A DNA stretch of 9,205 nucleotides from DASUME01 sp041179425 (GTDB lineage Bacteria; Myxococcota_A; Polyangia; Polyangiales; DASUME01): positions 1 through 9,205 of the forward strand of contig JBEGTL010000312.1 in the NCBI GenBank assembly GCA_041179425.1. Direction: 5' to 3'. The number at the start of each line of letters is the position of its first letter. Position 1 is the stretch's first letter. The notes below the pieces were generated by a model that saw only the letters and a program-made list of their open reading frames with translations, was not told the DNA's origin and ran no database searches. Positions 1 to 5,837 of this stretch are shown one piece after another. The position numbers and the translations under genes are program-made.

Positions 1-221
1 TGCCGCGCATGAGCGGCCCAGAGCTTGCGGAGCGCCTCTCGCTATTGCGACCCACCATGAAGGTGCTGTTCATGTCGGGCTACACGGACGGCGCGATCCT
101 GCATCACAGCGTGCAAGGCGCCACGATAGCGTTCGTGCAAAAGCCGCTCTTGCCCTCCGAGCTGCTCGCCAAGATTCGACAGGTGCTCGATCCTCGGCAA
201 AGCGTCCAGCGTCGCGCCTGA
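1..221 (+). CDS. C-terminal end of a response-regulator receiver (REC) domain, 5'-truncated
   Basis: The gene enters from the left edge; the reading frame is open from base 3 and stops at TGA 219-221. The first visible codons read P-R-M-S-G-P-E-L, the stretch that follows the phosphorylated Asp in 'D-x-x-M-P-x-M-S-G' receiver domains, so the phosphoacceptor lies just outside the window. The hydrophobic strand V-L-F-M-S-G-Y-T carries the conserved Ser/Thr switch position. F-V-Q-K-P-L then gives the conserved Lys-Pro of the active site, followed by the final helix (S-E-L-L-A-K-I-R-Q-V-L). The protein ends about 14 residues after this helix, so the receiver domain is C-terminal. The wording (GYTDGAI, FVQKPL) is typical of receiver domains at the end of hybrid sensor histidine kinases, which is an inference because the kinase part is not visible; a stand-alone regulator is also possible. 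No output domain follows. Confidence 0.9.
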   Translation, partial: PRMSGPELAERLSLLRPTMKVLFMSGYTDGAILHHSVQGATIAFVQKPLLPSELLAKIRQVLDPRQSVQRRA

Positions 222-725
222 ACCGCGCCGACGCGACGAGGTTAGTCCGAACAAACGGCACCTTACCCCGCAGCGCAACGTAACACTTGGTCGGCGAAGT
301 CCGTGATCGCGCAGCGCAGGCCCGGAGGGCCGAACGGCGGTTCGGACTCACGCGGGCTCGACGAGCAAAGCGCGCGCGTTTCAGCGACATCAAGAGGACG
401 GTCGACGACGGGGAGGCAGGCGAGCCGGCCGGCTCCGTGGAGGTCTCGAGGTCGAAGGCCAGTTGTAGACGAGTTCGACAGCTGCCCGAGCGTGGCCGAG
501 ATCGTCGACGGGTTTCGGACCGCCGTTCGGCCCTTCGGGGCCTGCCCCCCGCGATCATGGACTTCGCGGTAGAGGCGATCTGTCACCGGGTAGGGTCTTC
601 GTTCGTGTGCTATCGGCCGCGTCCGCAGCGCAGCCCGGTGGGGCTGGTTTCGCCTCTCCGTAAGCTTCGCGCGGCTCTTTCGCGGGCGTAATGCCGCGAC
701 TCGCGGAACTTAGGAATCAGTAGTG
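222..725. other. Intergenic region without a convincing gene
   Basis: About 500 bp separate the receiver-domain gene from the convergent regulator gene. Open frames on both strands here are Arg-rich with no recognisable motif, which is what non-coding GC-rich DNA gives. What is visible is a large imperfect inverted repeat (listed separately) and a small hairpin, CCGCG-ACT-CGCGG at 694-706, about 20 bp beyond the stop codon of the minus-strand regulator. The hairpin could help end that transcript, but no T-run follows it in that direction, so it is not called a terminator. One minus-strand frame (263-586) is less Arg-rich than the rest and might be the worn remnant of a gene, but I do not recognise it. 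Confidence 0.6.
292..570. repeat. Large imperfect inverted repeat centred on a 14-bp palindrome
   Basis: The left arm (about 292-347) matches the reverse complement of the right arm (about 514-570). By hand alignment there are roughly 9 mismatches and one gap over about 56 positions, including an uninterrupted 12-base match (CCGAACGGCGGT at 330-341 against its complement at 519-530). The midpoint of the arms falls near 430. A perfect palindrome, GAGCCGGCCGGCTC at 422-435, has its centre at 428.5. Weaker similarity (a shared CGAAC...TACCC pattern) may extend the arms out to about 248 and 605. The coincidence of both centres suggests one old, large palindrome whose inner part has diverged. It could be a MITE-like or palindromic mobile element, an inverted duplication, or a structured transcript. 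No target-site duplication was identified. Confidence 0.6.
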
Positions 726-3017
726 TTAGCGCGCTGTGCGGCGCCTGTCTGTTCTCAGTACGGTGACACGCGCAGGGTGCATGCTCACCGTTCCGCAGGC
801 GGCGAGCAGCGTGCGTGCTTGCGCTGCCACGCCGTGAAAGGCGTGGCGCTCGGCAATCACCCGTGCGGAGTCCAGCAAGCTCGCCGCGTGCGCACGGTCG
901 GACTGATTTCCGAGCTCGAGCAAGGTCCGTCCGTAGCTGAGCTCCGTCAGGCTGGTGAAGGTTGGACTCGGCATGCGCCGCGCGGAGGCCAGCGCAGCGT
1001 CGAAGTGAACCACCGCGCGATCGAGTTGGTTCATGCACGCCGCAAGCATCCCGAGGTGGCGCTCCGTCGAGCCCCAGCTGGCCATGCCCATGTGCACGAG
1101 AGAGTGCAGCCGTGCGTGCGGCAGGATGGCCTCGTAGAGCAAGCGCGCGGCGGTCTGGTCGCCGAGCTGTGCACACAGGTCTGCGCAAGGCGTGAGCGCG
1201 CTGAGCACGAACGGATCGCCACGCAGGGAGAGCAGGTCTTCGTCCAACAGCTGATGCAGCGCGCGTTGCGCCAGCGCAGGGCGGCCGGTTGCCAACTGCA
1301 CGCTCCCAAGCACGGCGCGCCAACCCGACAGCCGCGGATAGCGCGCCGACATCTCGCGCATCAGGACTTCACACTCCGCGAGCTTGCCCGAGAGCAGCCA
1401 CACTCCGATCACTTGGGCGGCGTGGACGTGCTCGGCATTGGCCGCCATCGCATTCAGCGCGAGTGCCTCGTCTGCAAGACGCTCGGCCAGCGTGAACTCG
1501 CCTGCGATGTAGGCGCGGACGCTGCGATACGCGCGACCATACCAGCCGAACGTGAGATCCTGCGAGCGCTCGGAGGTAAGCTCGAGCGTGGCGAGCGCTG
1601 CGTCGACGCTTTCTAGATCGCCCTGTTCGAGCGCGTCTCGAATCTGACAGGTGCAGCCACGCATCGCCAGCACCGGGTCGTTGAGGCGCTGTGCGAGCCG
1701 GCCGAGCTGTTCGCTGATCGCGAGCCGTAGCGGGAGCTGCTCAGGCTCCGAGAATGCCTCGTGGCAGTGCTCGAGCACGGCAGCCCGCTCCGTCGGCGGG
1801 AGCACGGGTGTCGCAGCATACGCGCTCTCGGCCAGCTGTGCGCGCTCGTCCAGGTTTCCCACGTAGCAGAGTGCGCGGGCCAGGAGCGCATCGAGCAACG
1901 GAGCGCGCGGGTCGCCTACGCCCACACGCACGCGCGCCTCGCGTAGCAATCGCACTTGAACCGCGTCGACCTCGCCGGCCTCCACCGGCACGCTGAGCAA
2001 TTCGGCCACGCGCGTGAGGACGTCGTAGCGCCCGAGCGCCTCGGCGATCTCGGACGCCGCGAGCAAGCTCTCGCGCGCGCTGGCGAAGTGGATCGCCTTG
2101 CGCTGCGCGATGCCGAGCTCGAGCAGCAGCTCCATGCGCTCGGCGCCCGACGGCTCGCCCAGCTCGAGCAGCTCGAAGGCTTGGGCGAGCAGCGTGGCGA
2201 CCTGCGGCGCAGCGAGCCTGGGGCGCTCGCTGCGCGCGAGGCGCAAGCTGTAGTCGAGCGCGCGCCCCTGGTCATGCGTGGGCGCGGCCCGAAAGTAGTG
2301 CTCGGCCAGCTCGAGCAACTGCGCGCCGCTGAGTCCCGGACCACGCGCCTCGAGCGCGCGCGCGGCCTGACCATGCAAGCGCGCACGCTGGGTCGGTGCG
2401 AGCGACTCGTACAGGTCGTTGCGCACGCCCTCCTGCAGGAAGCGGTAGCGCCCGGCCGCCTCCTTGACCTGCCCCAGCAGCTGCGCCGTGACGGCCGCGC
2501 AGAGGCTTGGAAAAACCTGCTCGATGGAGCTCGAGGCAAGCTCGGCCAGGAGGCTGATGGAGAACTCGAGGCCGAGCACGCTCGCGGCCTCGAGGTGCGG
2601 ACGCGCTTCGATCGACAGCGCCGACAGCGGGCCTGCGCAGGGCTCGTCGGCGACCTCGCCCCCATCCAGTGGCGCGTCCGCGAGCGCGACGACGGCGCTC
2701 GTGTCGACGCGCACCTGCGCGGCGAACTGATAGCCGAAGCCGCGCACGGTGCGCACGCTCGCCTGGCTGTCGCCGGGCTCGCCGAGCGCACGCCGCACCC
2801 CGATCACCGCGCGCTTGATGGAGGCCATCCCGACGTGCTCCTCCGGCCAGAGCACGCGAAACAGCTCCTCTGTACCGACGACTCGATCGCGATGCCTGAC
2901 CAGGTGCAGCAACATTTTCAGGACCTTGGGCTGCACAGCCACCACGGTCCCCAGCTGGCAAAGCGCGAAGCGCGCCTCGTCGAGCTCGAAGGTCCCGAAA
3001 ATGTAGAGTGCAGCCAT
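726..3017 (-). CDS. Winged-helix (OmpR/PhoB-type) regulator with TPR-like C-terminal region and no NTPase domain
   Basis: This 763-residue protein probably controls transcription in the cytoplasm. Residues 4-100 form a Trans_reg_C winged helix: Y-I-F-G-T-F-E-L-D, then V-Q-P-K-V-L-K-M-L-L-H-L-V, L-W-P-E, and the closing R-T-V-R-G-F-G-Y-Q-F wing. After an Ala/Asp-rich linker (about 103-130), residues 131-243 resemble the helical segment that follows the NTPase in STAND/LuxR-type regulators (L-E-A-A-S-V-L-G, Y-R-F-L-Q-E-G-V-R-N-D-L-Y, R-A-R-L-H-G-Q-A-A-R-A-L-E). About 500 residues of paired helices of TPR type follow, likely a protein or ligand scaffold. No Walker A is present between the two parts, where an AAA/NACHT ATPase normally sits. 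The frame stays open to an ATG at 3116, but the ATG at 3017 puts the winged helix at the N-terminus, as is usual in this family, with a weak AGCAGG-like site upstream. Stop is TAA. It is transcribed away from the lipase/protease operon. Confidence 0.87.
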   Translation of the reverse strand: MAALYIFGTFELDEARFALCQLGTVVAVQPKVLKMLLHLVRHRDRVVGTEELFRVLWPEEHVGMASIKRAVIGVRRALGEPGDSQASVRTVRGFGYQFAAQVRVDTSAVVALADAPLDGGEVADEPCAGPLSALSIEARPHLEAASVLGLEFSISLLAELASSSIEQVFPSLCAAVTAQLLGQVKEAAGRYRFLQEGVRNDLYESLAPTQRARLHGQAARALEARGPGLSGAQLLELAEHYFRAAPTHDQGRALDYSLRLARSERPRLAAPQVATLLAQAFELLELGEPSGAERMELLLELGIAQRKAIHFASARESLLAASEIAEALGRYDVLTRVAELLSVPVEAGEVDAVQVRLLREARVRVGVGDPRAPLLDALLARALCYVGNLDERAQLAESAYAATPVLPPTERAAVLEHCHEAFSEPEQLPLRLAISEQLGRLAQRLNDPVLAMRGCTCQIRDALEQGDLESVDAALATLELTSERSQDLTFGWYGRAYRSVRAYIAGEFTLAERLADEALALNAMAANAEHVHAAQVIGVWLLSGKLAECEVLMREMSARYPRLSGWRAVLGSVQLATGRPALAQRALHQLLDEDLLSLRGDPFVLSALTPCADLCAQLGDQTAARLLYEAILPHARLHSLVHMGMASWGSTERHLGMLAACMNQLDRAVVHFDAALASARRMPSPTFTSLTELSYGRTLLELGNQSDRAHAASLLDSARVIAERHAFHGVAAQARTLLAACGTVSMHPARVTVLRTDRRRTAR

Positions 3018-3275
3018 CAGCCCTGCTTTCGATCCGGTCGGGTAACGAGCGGGTCTGAAGACGAGACTGACGCCCGCAGAGCGCTCGCCCATCCAGATAC
3101 GACTTTGGGGCGGCAATCGTCAGGTGAAAAGTGCGTCGCGCTGGACGTGGTCTCTACGGAGCGCTGTGCCCCTCGGAGTCACATGCGCTCCGAGCGCGTG
3201 GGTTATGTCGAGCGCGTCCAAGTCGGGCAGATCTAGCGCGAGCACCGCGCCCAAGCCGCCCGCGCGGTCGAAGGC

Positions 3276-3323
3276 GTGGCGACTCGCTCGACCGGGTCGA
3301 GCGGTCGAGCGAGTACGCGCCAC
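3276..3323. repeat. Strong hairpin / nested operator-like repeats
   Basis: ACTCGCTCGACC (3282-3293) and GGTCGAGCGAGT (3303-3314) are perfect reverse complements around a 9-nt loop. The stem is extended by GTGGCG (3276-3281) pairing with CGCCAC (3318-3323) across a 3-nt bulge. The 8-mer GGTCGAGC occurs twice in tandem (3295-3302, 3303-3310) and once inverted (GCTCGACC, 3286-3293). The inverted copy can therefore pair with either direct copy, giving two mutually exclusive hairpins. There is no T-run, so it is unlikely to be an intrinsic terminator. It may be an operator or an RNA switch in the 5' leader of the downstream gene, about 110 bp from its start codon. Confidence 0.6.
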
Positions 3324-3355
3324 CTGCGGAACCGCGCTCGGAGCGCGCGCGGCGG

Positions 3356-3385
3356 TGGTGACCAATCGGTTCGTGAATGGTGACC
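3356..3385 (+). promoter_or_regulatory. Pair of TGGTGACC direct repeats, 22 bp apart (candidate regulator site)
   Basis: The octamer TGGTGACC occurs at 3356-3363 and again at 3378-3385, so the start-to-start distance is 22 bp, two turns of the DNA helix. Direct repeats in phase with the helix are the typical targets of OmpR/PhoB-type winged helices, and such a protein is encoded next door at 726-3017. The repeats lie 49-78 bp upstream of the lipoprotein start codon, a sensible place for an activator site. The connection to that regulator is inference. Confidence 0.4.
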
Positions 3386-3421
3386 GGTCCTGCAGCTGGC
3401 AGCTCGCTAGGGTGTTCATCC

Positions 3422-3427
3422 AGGAGG
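3422..3427 (+). promoter_or_regulatory. Strong ribosome binding site that fixes the lipoprotein start
   Basis: A perfect AGGAGG lies 6 nt upstream of the ATG at 3434. It decides this start over the in-frame GTG-type start at 3377, and the choice also places a lipoprotein signal peptide exactly at the N-terminus. Confidence 0.9.
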
Positions 3428-3433
3428 AAGACG

Positions 3434-4552
3434 ATGAAAGAACATGAAAAGCAGCGCACTCTGCAAGCCTGGATGATGGGCTTGCTCGGCCTTTGTTTGG
3501 CCGCTTGCTCGGGCGGCGGAGACGGTTCGGCGGCCGGGAGCGTGACAGCGCAGCCACGCCGTGTGGTGAACGGCGACTTCGGGTCAGAGGTCCAGGGGCG
3601 GGCCGAGGACTACGGCGACGCGGGAGCCAAGGTGCTCGTCGTGGGCCGCAAGGGGCAAGCAGCGCTCAGCGTGGAGTATGTGCCGCAGGCGGGTGGAGGC
3701 ATGCTGGTCGTGAGTAAGATGGACATGCGCGCGACAGCGGGCCTCGATGCGGGTGTGATCACCGAAACGCTGCAGGTTGCCCCGGAGGACGTGCCGGCGA
3801 TCTCGCTCGAGAACTCGCTCGAAGGTGCGGCCGTGCTGCGAGGCCTGTATTCGCAGGCTGCCAGCGATTACTACGCGGCCGCGGACACCCTCGGTTGCAC
3901 GGTCCCACTCATTGGGAAGGGGGGAAGTTGCACGCAGATCGGCGCCTGCTGCGACCAGCACGACATCTGCTTGGAGAAGCAAAACTGCTCCGGCTTGACC
4001 CTGATCTTCGGTGGGGGCACCGAGGCCTGCCAGAAGTGCAACGCGCTGCTCAAGACTTGTCTGACGACGCGTGCGCCGGGGCCCTCCACGTGCTGCGGCG
4101 GCAACGGCAAGCCCAATGTCTGCGGCAATCCGTCGCCGATCCTTCCTCCCCATCCGCCGCTGCCGTTCCCGAACCCGACGACGTCGACCGGGCTCGACCC
4201 CAGCATCGGAATACCGGGCTCACCGGTCAAGAGGCCCGTGGTTTCGGGCGACGAGAACATGAGCACCAATCCGAGCGACGCCGACTCGGCCACTACGGGC
4301 GGCAGCCAGGTCGACCCTGACGAGAGCGCGTCGGGCGACACCGGCAACGGTCTCGAGCCCGGCACAGAGGACGAAGACCCCGGGCTGGACGGCGATCCGA
4401 GCGGGCTGGGATCGGACGACGGGAGCGACACCTCCGGCGCCGATGACGGCTCGGAGTCGGGAGGCGAGTCCGGATCCGACGCGGAGCAATCCGCGGACCA
4501 GTCGACAGACGACACCGGCGCGGTCGACGACTGCGGCGATAACGACTGCTGA
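3434..4552 (+). CDS. Lipoprotein with a secreted phospholipase A2-like (group XII-like) domain and an acidic Ser/Gly-rich tail
   Basis: This 372-residue protein is likely exported and lipid-anchored. A basic N-terminus and hydrophobic stretch end in a lipobox L-A-A-C with the lipidated Cys at residue 25. Residues 26-150 form an unrecognised N-terminal region. Residues 150-210 match secreted phospholipase A2: G-C-T-V-P-L-I-G (calcium-loop region, compare G-C-G-S-P in group XII enzymes), then the histidine-site signature C-C-D-Q-H-D-I-C at 172-179, with catalytic His176 and calcium ligand Asp177. C-N-A-L-L-K-T-C follows at 202-209. There the catalytic-network Asp of the usual C-D-x5-C is Asn203, which may lower or alter activity. 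Twelve Cys at 155-230 could form six disulfides. A Pro-rich linker (232-268) leads to an Asp/Ser/Gly-rich tail ending C-G-D-N-D-C. If active it would cleave the sn-2 acyl ester of phospholipids with calcium. The protease gene follows 8 bp downstream. The lipoprotein call is firm and the enzyme call good; activity is uncertain. Confidence 0.82.
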   Translation: MKEHEKQRTLQAWMMGLLGLCLAACSGGGDGSAAGSVTAQPRRVVNGDFGSEVQGRAEDYGDAGAKVLVVGRKGQAALSVEYVPQAGGGMLVVSKMDMRATAGLDAGVITETLQVAPEDVPAISLENSLEGAAVLRGLYSQAASDYYAAADTLGCTVPLIGKGGSCTQIGACCDQHDICLEKQNCSGLTLIFGGGTEACQKCNALLKTCLTTRAPGPSTCCGGNGKPNVCGNPSPILPPHPPLPFPNPTTSTGLDPSIGIPGSPVKRPVVSGDENMSTNPSDADSATTGGSQVDPDESASGDTGNGLEPGTEDEDPGLDGDPSGLGSDDGSDTSGADDGSESGGESGSDAEQSADQSTDDTGAVDDCGDNDC

Positions 4553-4560
4553 GAAGCACC

Positions 4561-5448
4561 ATGCGCGCCGCCTTCTTCGCCCTCGTCACCACGCTCGCTT
4601 TCAGTGCCACGGTGCAGGCCCAGCTCGGACATATCGCGCAGGCGATCGTCGGTGGTGAGGTCCTCGATGAAGCGGTGTTGTCTCCAACCGCCATGCTTGG
4701 ACTCTGCGATGGCACGCTCGTGAGTCCGAATGTGCTGCTCACGGCAGCGCACTGCGTCGGAGCTCCGCCGGCGTACGCGACCTTCGGCGCGAGTGAGCAG
4801 GAGGCGCGTGTCGTGGTCGAGGTCGAGCGCTGCGTGGCGCATCCCGAGTTCGAGCGCAGCTCGGGCCACGACCTCGCATTTTGCATCGTGCGCGGTGACA
4901 CCTCCGCCATCCGACCAGCCACGCTGATCGGGCACACCGACGAACTCTCGGTCGGCGAGGACGTCGTCCTGGTTGGCCACGGATACACGACGGGCGATGG
5001 GTCGGACCGCACGCGCCTCGCACGCTGGGTGACCGTTCGCGTCGACGCGATCGACCCCGACGGTGGAGAGCTCGTGGTGGGCGATACGGCCCACGGTGCT
5101 TGCCACGGCGACTCAGGTGGCAGCGCCTTCGTGCCAGCAGCAGACGGTCACGCTCAGCTGGCCGGCGTCGTGAGTCGGCGCGGACCTGGGAGCGACGCAG
5201 TCCCCGGTGCCACCTGTGCCAGCACGACCCTGCTCACCGCGCTTCAGCCTCACCTCGCGTGGCTCGCACAGAACGCGCACGTCCAGCCCAGCGCGGCCCC
5301 CCACGGCGCCATCAACGCCGGCTGCGCGACGGCTGGCGGTGCGCGGTCGAGCGCCCTGCTTGAGCTGCTGCTCGGGCTCTTGGTCTTCTTCACGGCGCGT
5401 GGCGCAAGCCGCTCGCTCTCGACGAGCAGACGCGGCTCGAAGTCTTGA
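4561..5448 (+). CDS. Secreted S1 (chymotrypsin-fold) serine protease with MYXO-CTERM-like anchor
   Basis: A 295-residue exported serine endopeptidase. The signal peptide is residues 1-20, ending V-Q-A before Gln21. An 8-residue propeptide precedes I-V-G-G-E at 29-33, the neo-N-terminus of active S1 proteases. The triad is His64 (T-A-A-H-C), Asp104 (H-D-L-A-F) and Ser185 (G-D-S-G-G). At the S1-pocket base, six residues before Ser185, there is Gly rather than the Asp of trypsin, so preference for uncharged, probably small or hydrophobic residues is likely. Activation would require cleavage after Ala28, not after a basic residue. The C-terminus has Cys255, a hydrophobic helix (about 265-278) and Arg residues after it, as in MYXO-CTERM sorting signals, implying surface display. 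The start codon is 8 nt after the stop of the PLA2-like lipoprotein gene, with a GAGAAG ribosome site overlapping that stop (4551-4556). The two genes are therefore probably one operon with related roles outside the cell. Confidence 0.9.
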   Translation: MRAAFFALVTTLAFSATVQAQLGHIAQAIVGGEVLDEAVLSPTAMLGLCDGTLVSPNVLLTAAHCVGAPPAYATFGASEQEARVVVEVERCVAHPEFERSSGHDLAFCIVRGDTSAIRPATLIGHTDELSVGEDVVLVGHGYTTGDGSDRTRLARWVTVRVDAIDPDGGELVVGDTAHGACHGDSGGSAFVPAADGHAQLAGVVSRRGPGSDAVPGATCASTTLLTALQPHLAWLAQNAHVQPSAAPHGAINAGCATAGGARSSALLELLLGLLVFFTARGASRSLSTSRRGSKS

Positions 5449-5479
5449 CGCCTGCGACACTGCCCCGCAGGGCCGACTC

Positions 5480-5836
5480 CCCGCTCGCGCTGCGCTGAGC
5501 CGCAAAGAGCCGCCAGCAGCCCACCTCTACGCGGACGCAGACTACGTGGCCTTCCCGTTGCTGGTCGACCCGATTCGCCGCGACGACGCCTGTCTGCTCT
5601 CCGACGGCGCCGGTGCCGTGCTCGTGATGAGTGCCGAGCGCGAACGTCAGCTGCGCGTTCCCACGGCTGTTCCCATCCTCGGTTTTGGCGCGGGCCAGAC
5701 CTCGTACGACTTGCCGGGGCGAGCGAGCCTGACCAGCAGCGAAGCCGTTCGCTCGGGGCGCACCGCCTTCGACATGGCGGGTGTGACGGTGCGCGACGTC
5801 GACGTCGGCCAACTCTACGACTGCTTCACCATCACG
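5480..5836 (+). pseudogene. Internal fragment of a thiolase-family protein (lipid-transfer/SCP-x type)
   Basis: In the frame running through 5492-5836 the translation reads like the middle of an SCP-x/acetyl-CoA acetyltransferase-type thiolase: A-L-S-R-K, P-L-L-V-D-P-I-R-R-D-D-A-C-L-L-S-D-G-A-G-A-V, I-L-G-F-G, S-G-R-T-A-F-D-M-A-G-V, and V-D-V-G-Q-L-Y-D-C-F-T-I-T. Similarity stops right after D-C-F-T-I-T, where the family normally continues toward its C-terminal catalytic motifs. The N-terminal half, with the nucleophilic Cys, is also missing; the fragment begins shortly after the protease stop codon with no start codon or ribosome site of its own. With neither the Cys nor the C-terminal His/Cys motifs it cannot be a working thiolase. 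Boundaries are approximate. It is the left half of a rearrangement scar with the GntR fragment. Confidence 0.72.
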
Positions 5837-5837
5837 A

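Larger units (their letters stand above)
3018..3433. promoter_or_regulatory. Divergent intergenic region between the regulator and the lipase/protease operon
   Basis: These 416 bp must contain the promoters of both the minus-strand regulator (start 3017) and the plus-strand lipoprotein gene (start 3434). I could not pick out convincing -35/-10 boxes, which is common in GC-rich genomes. Visible elements are a repeat-built hairpin (3276-3323), a pair of TGGTGACC direct repeats (3356-3385), a CGAGCGCGT direct repeat at 3191-3199 and 3209-3217 (18 bp apart), and a strong ribosome binding site at 3422. A minus-strand frame at 3120-3419 (99 codons from an ATG) has coding-like third-position GC in its second half (A-L-D-L-P-D-L-D-A-L-D) but has no ribosome binding site and no recognisable family. 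It is not annotated as a gene. Confidence 0.6.

Noticed and set aside
287..691. 134-codon + strand frame in the intergenic region
   Set aside because: Arg-rich with no recognisable family or ribosome site; it runs across the inverted repeat, which better explains its sequence.
723..1616. 297-codon + strand frame opposite the 3' half of the regulator
   Set aside because: Antisense shadow with no motif; the minus-strand helical repeats explain the region.
1956..3236. 426-codon + strand frame opposite the regulator gene
   Set aside because: It is the antisense shadow of a GC-rich gene; it is rich in Arg, Glu and Leu with no domain, while the minus-strand protein has a clear winged helix.
3377..3433. 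Upstream in-frame start for the lipoprotein at 3377
   Set aside because: The perfect AGGAGG at 3422 and the lipoprotein signal peptide both place the start at the ATG at 3434.
3871..5106. 411-codon minus-strand frame under the lipoprotein and protease genes
   Set aside because: It spans two genes with strong signal peptides and catalytic motifs on the + strand; its own product is Ser/Pro/Arg-rich and featureless.
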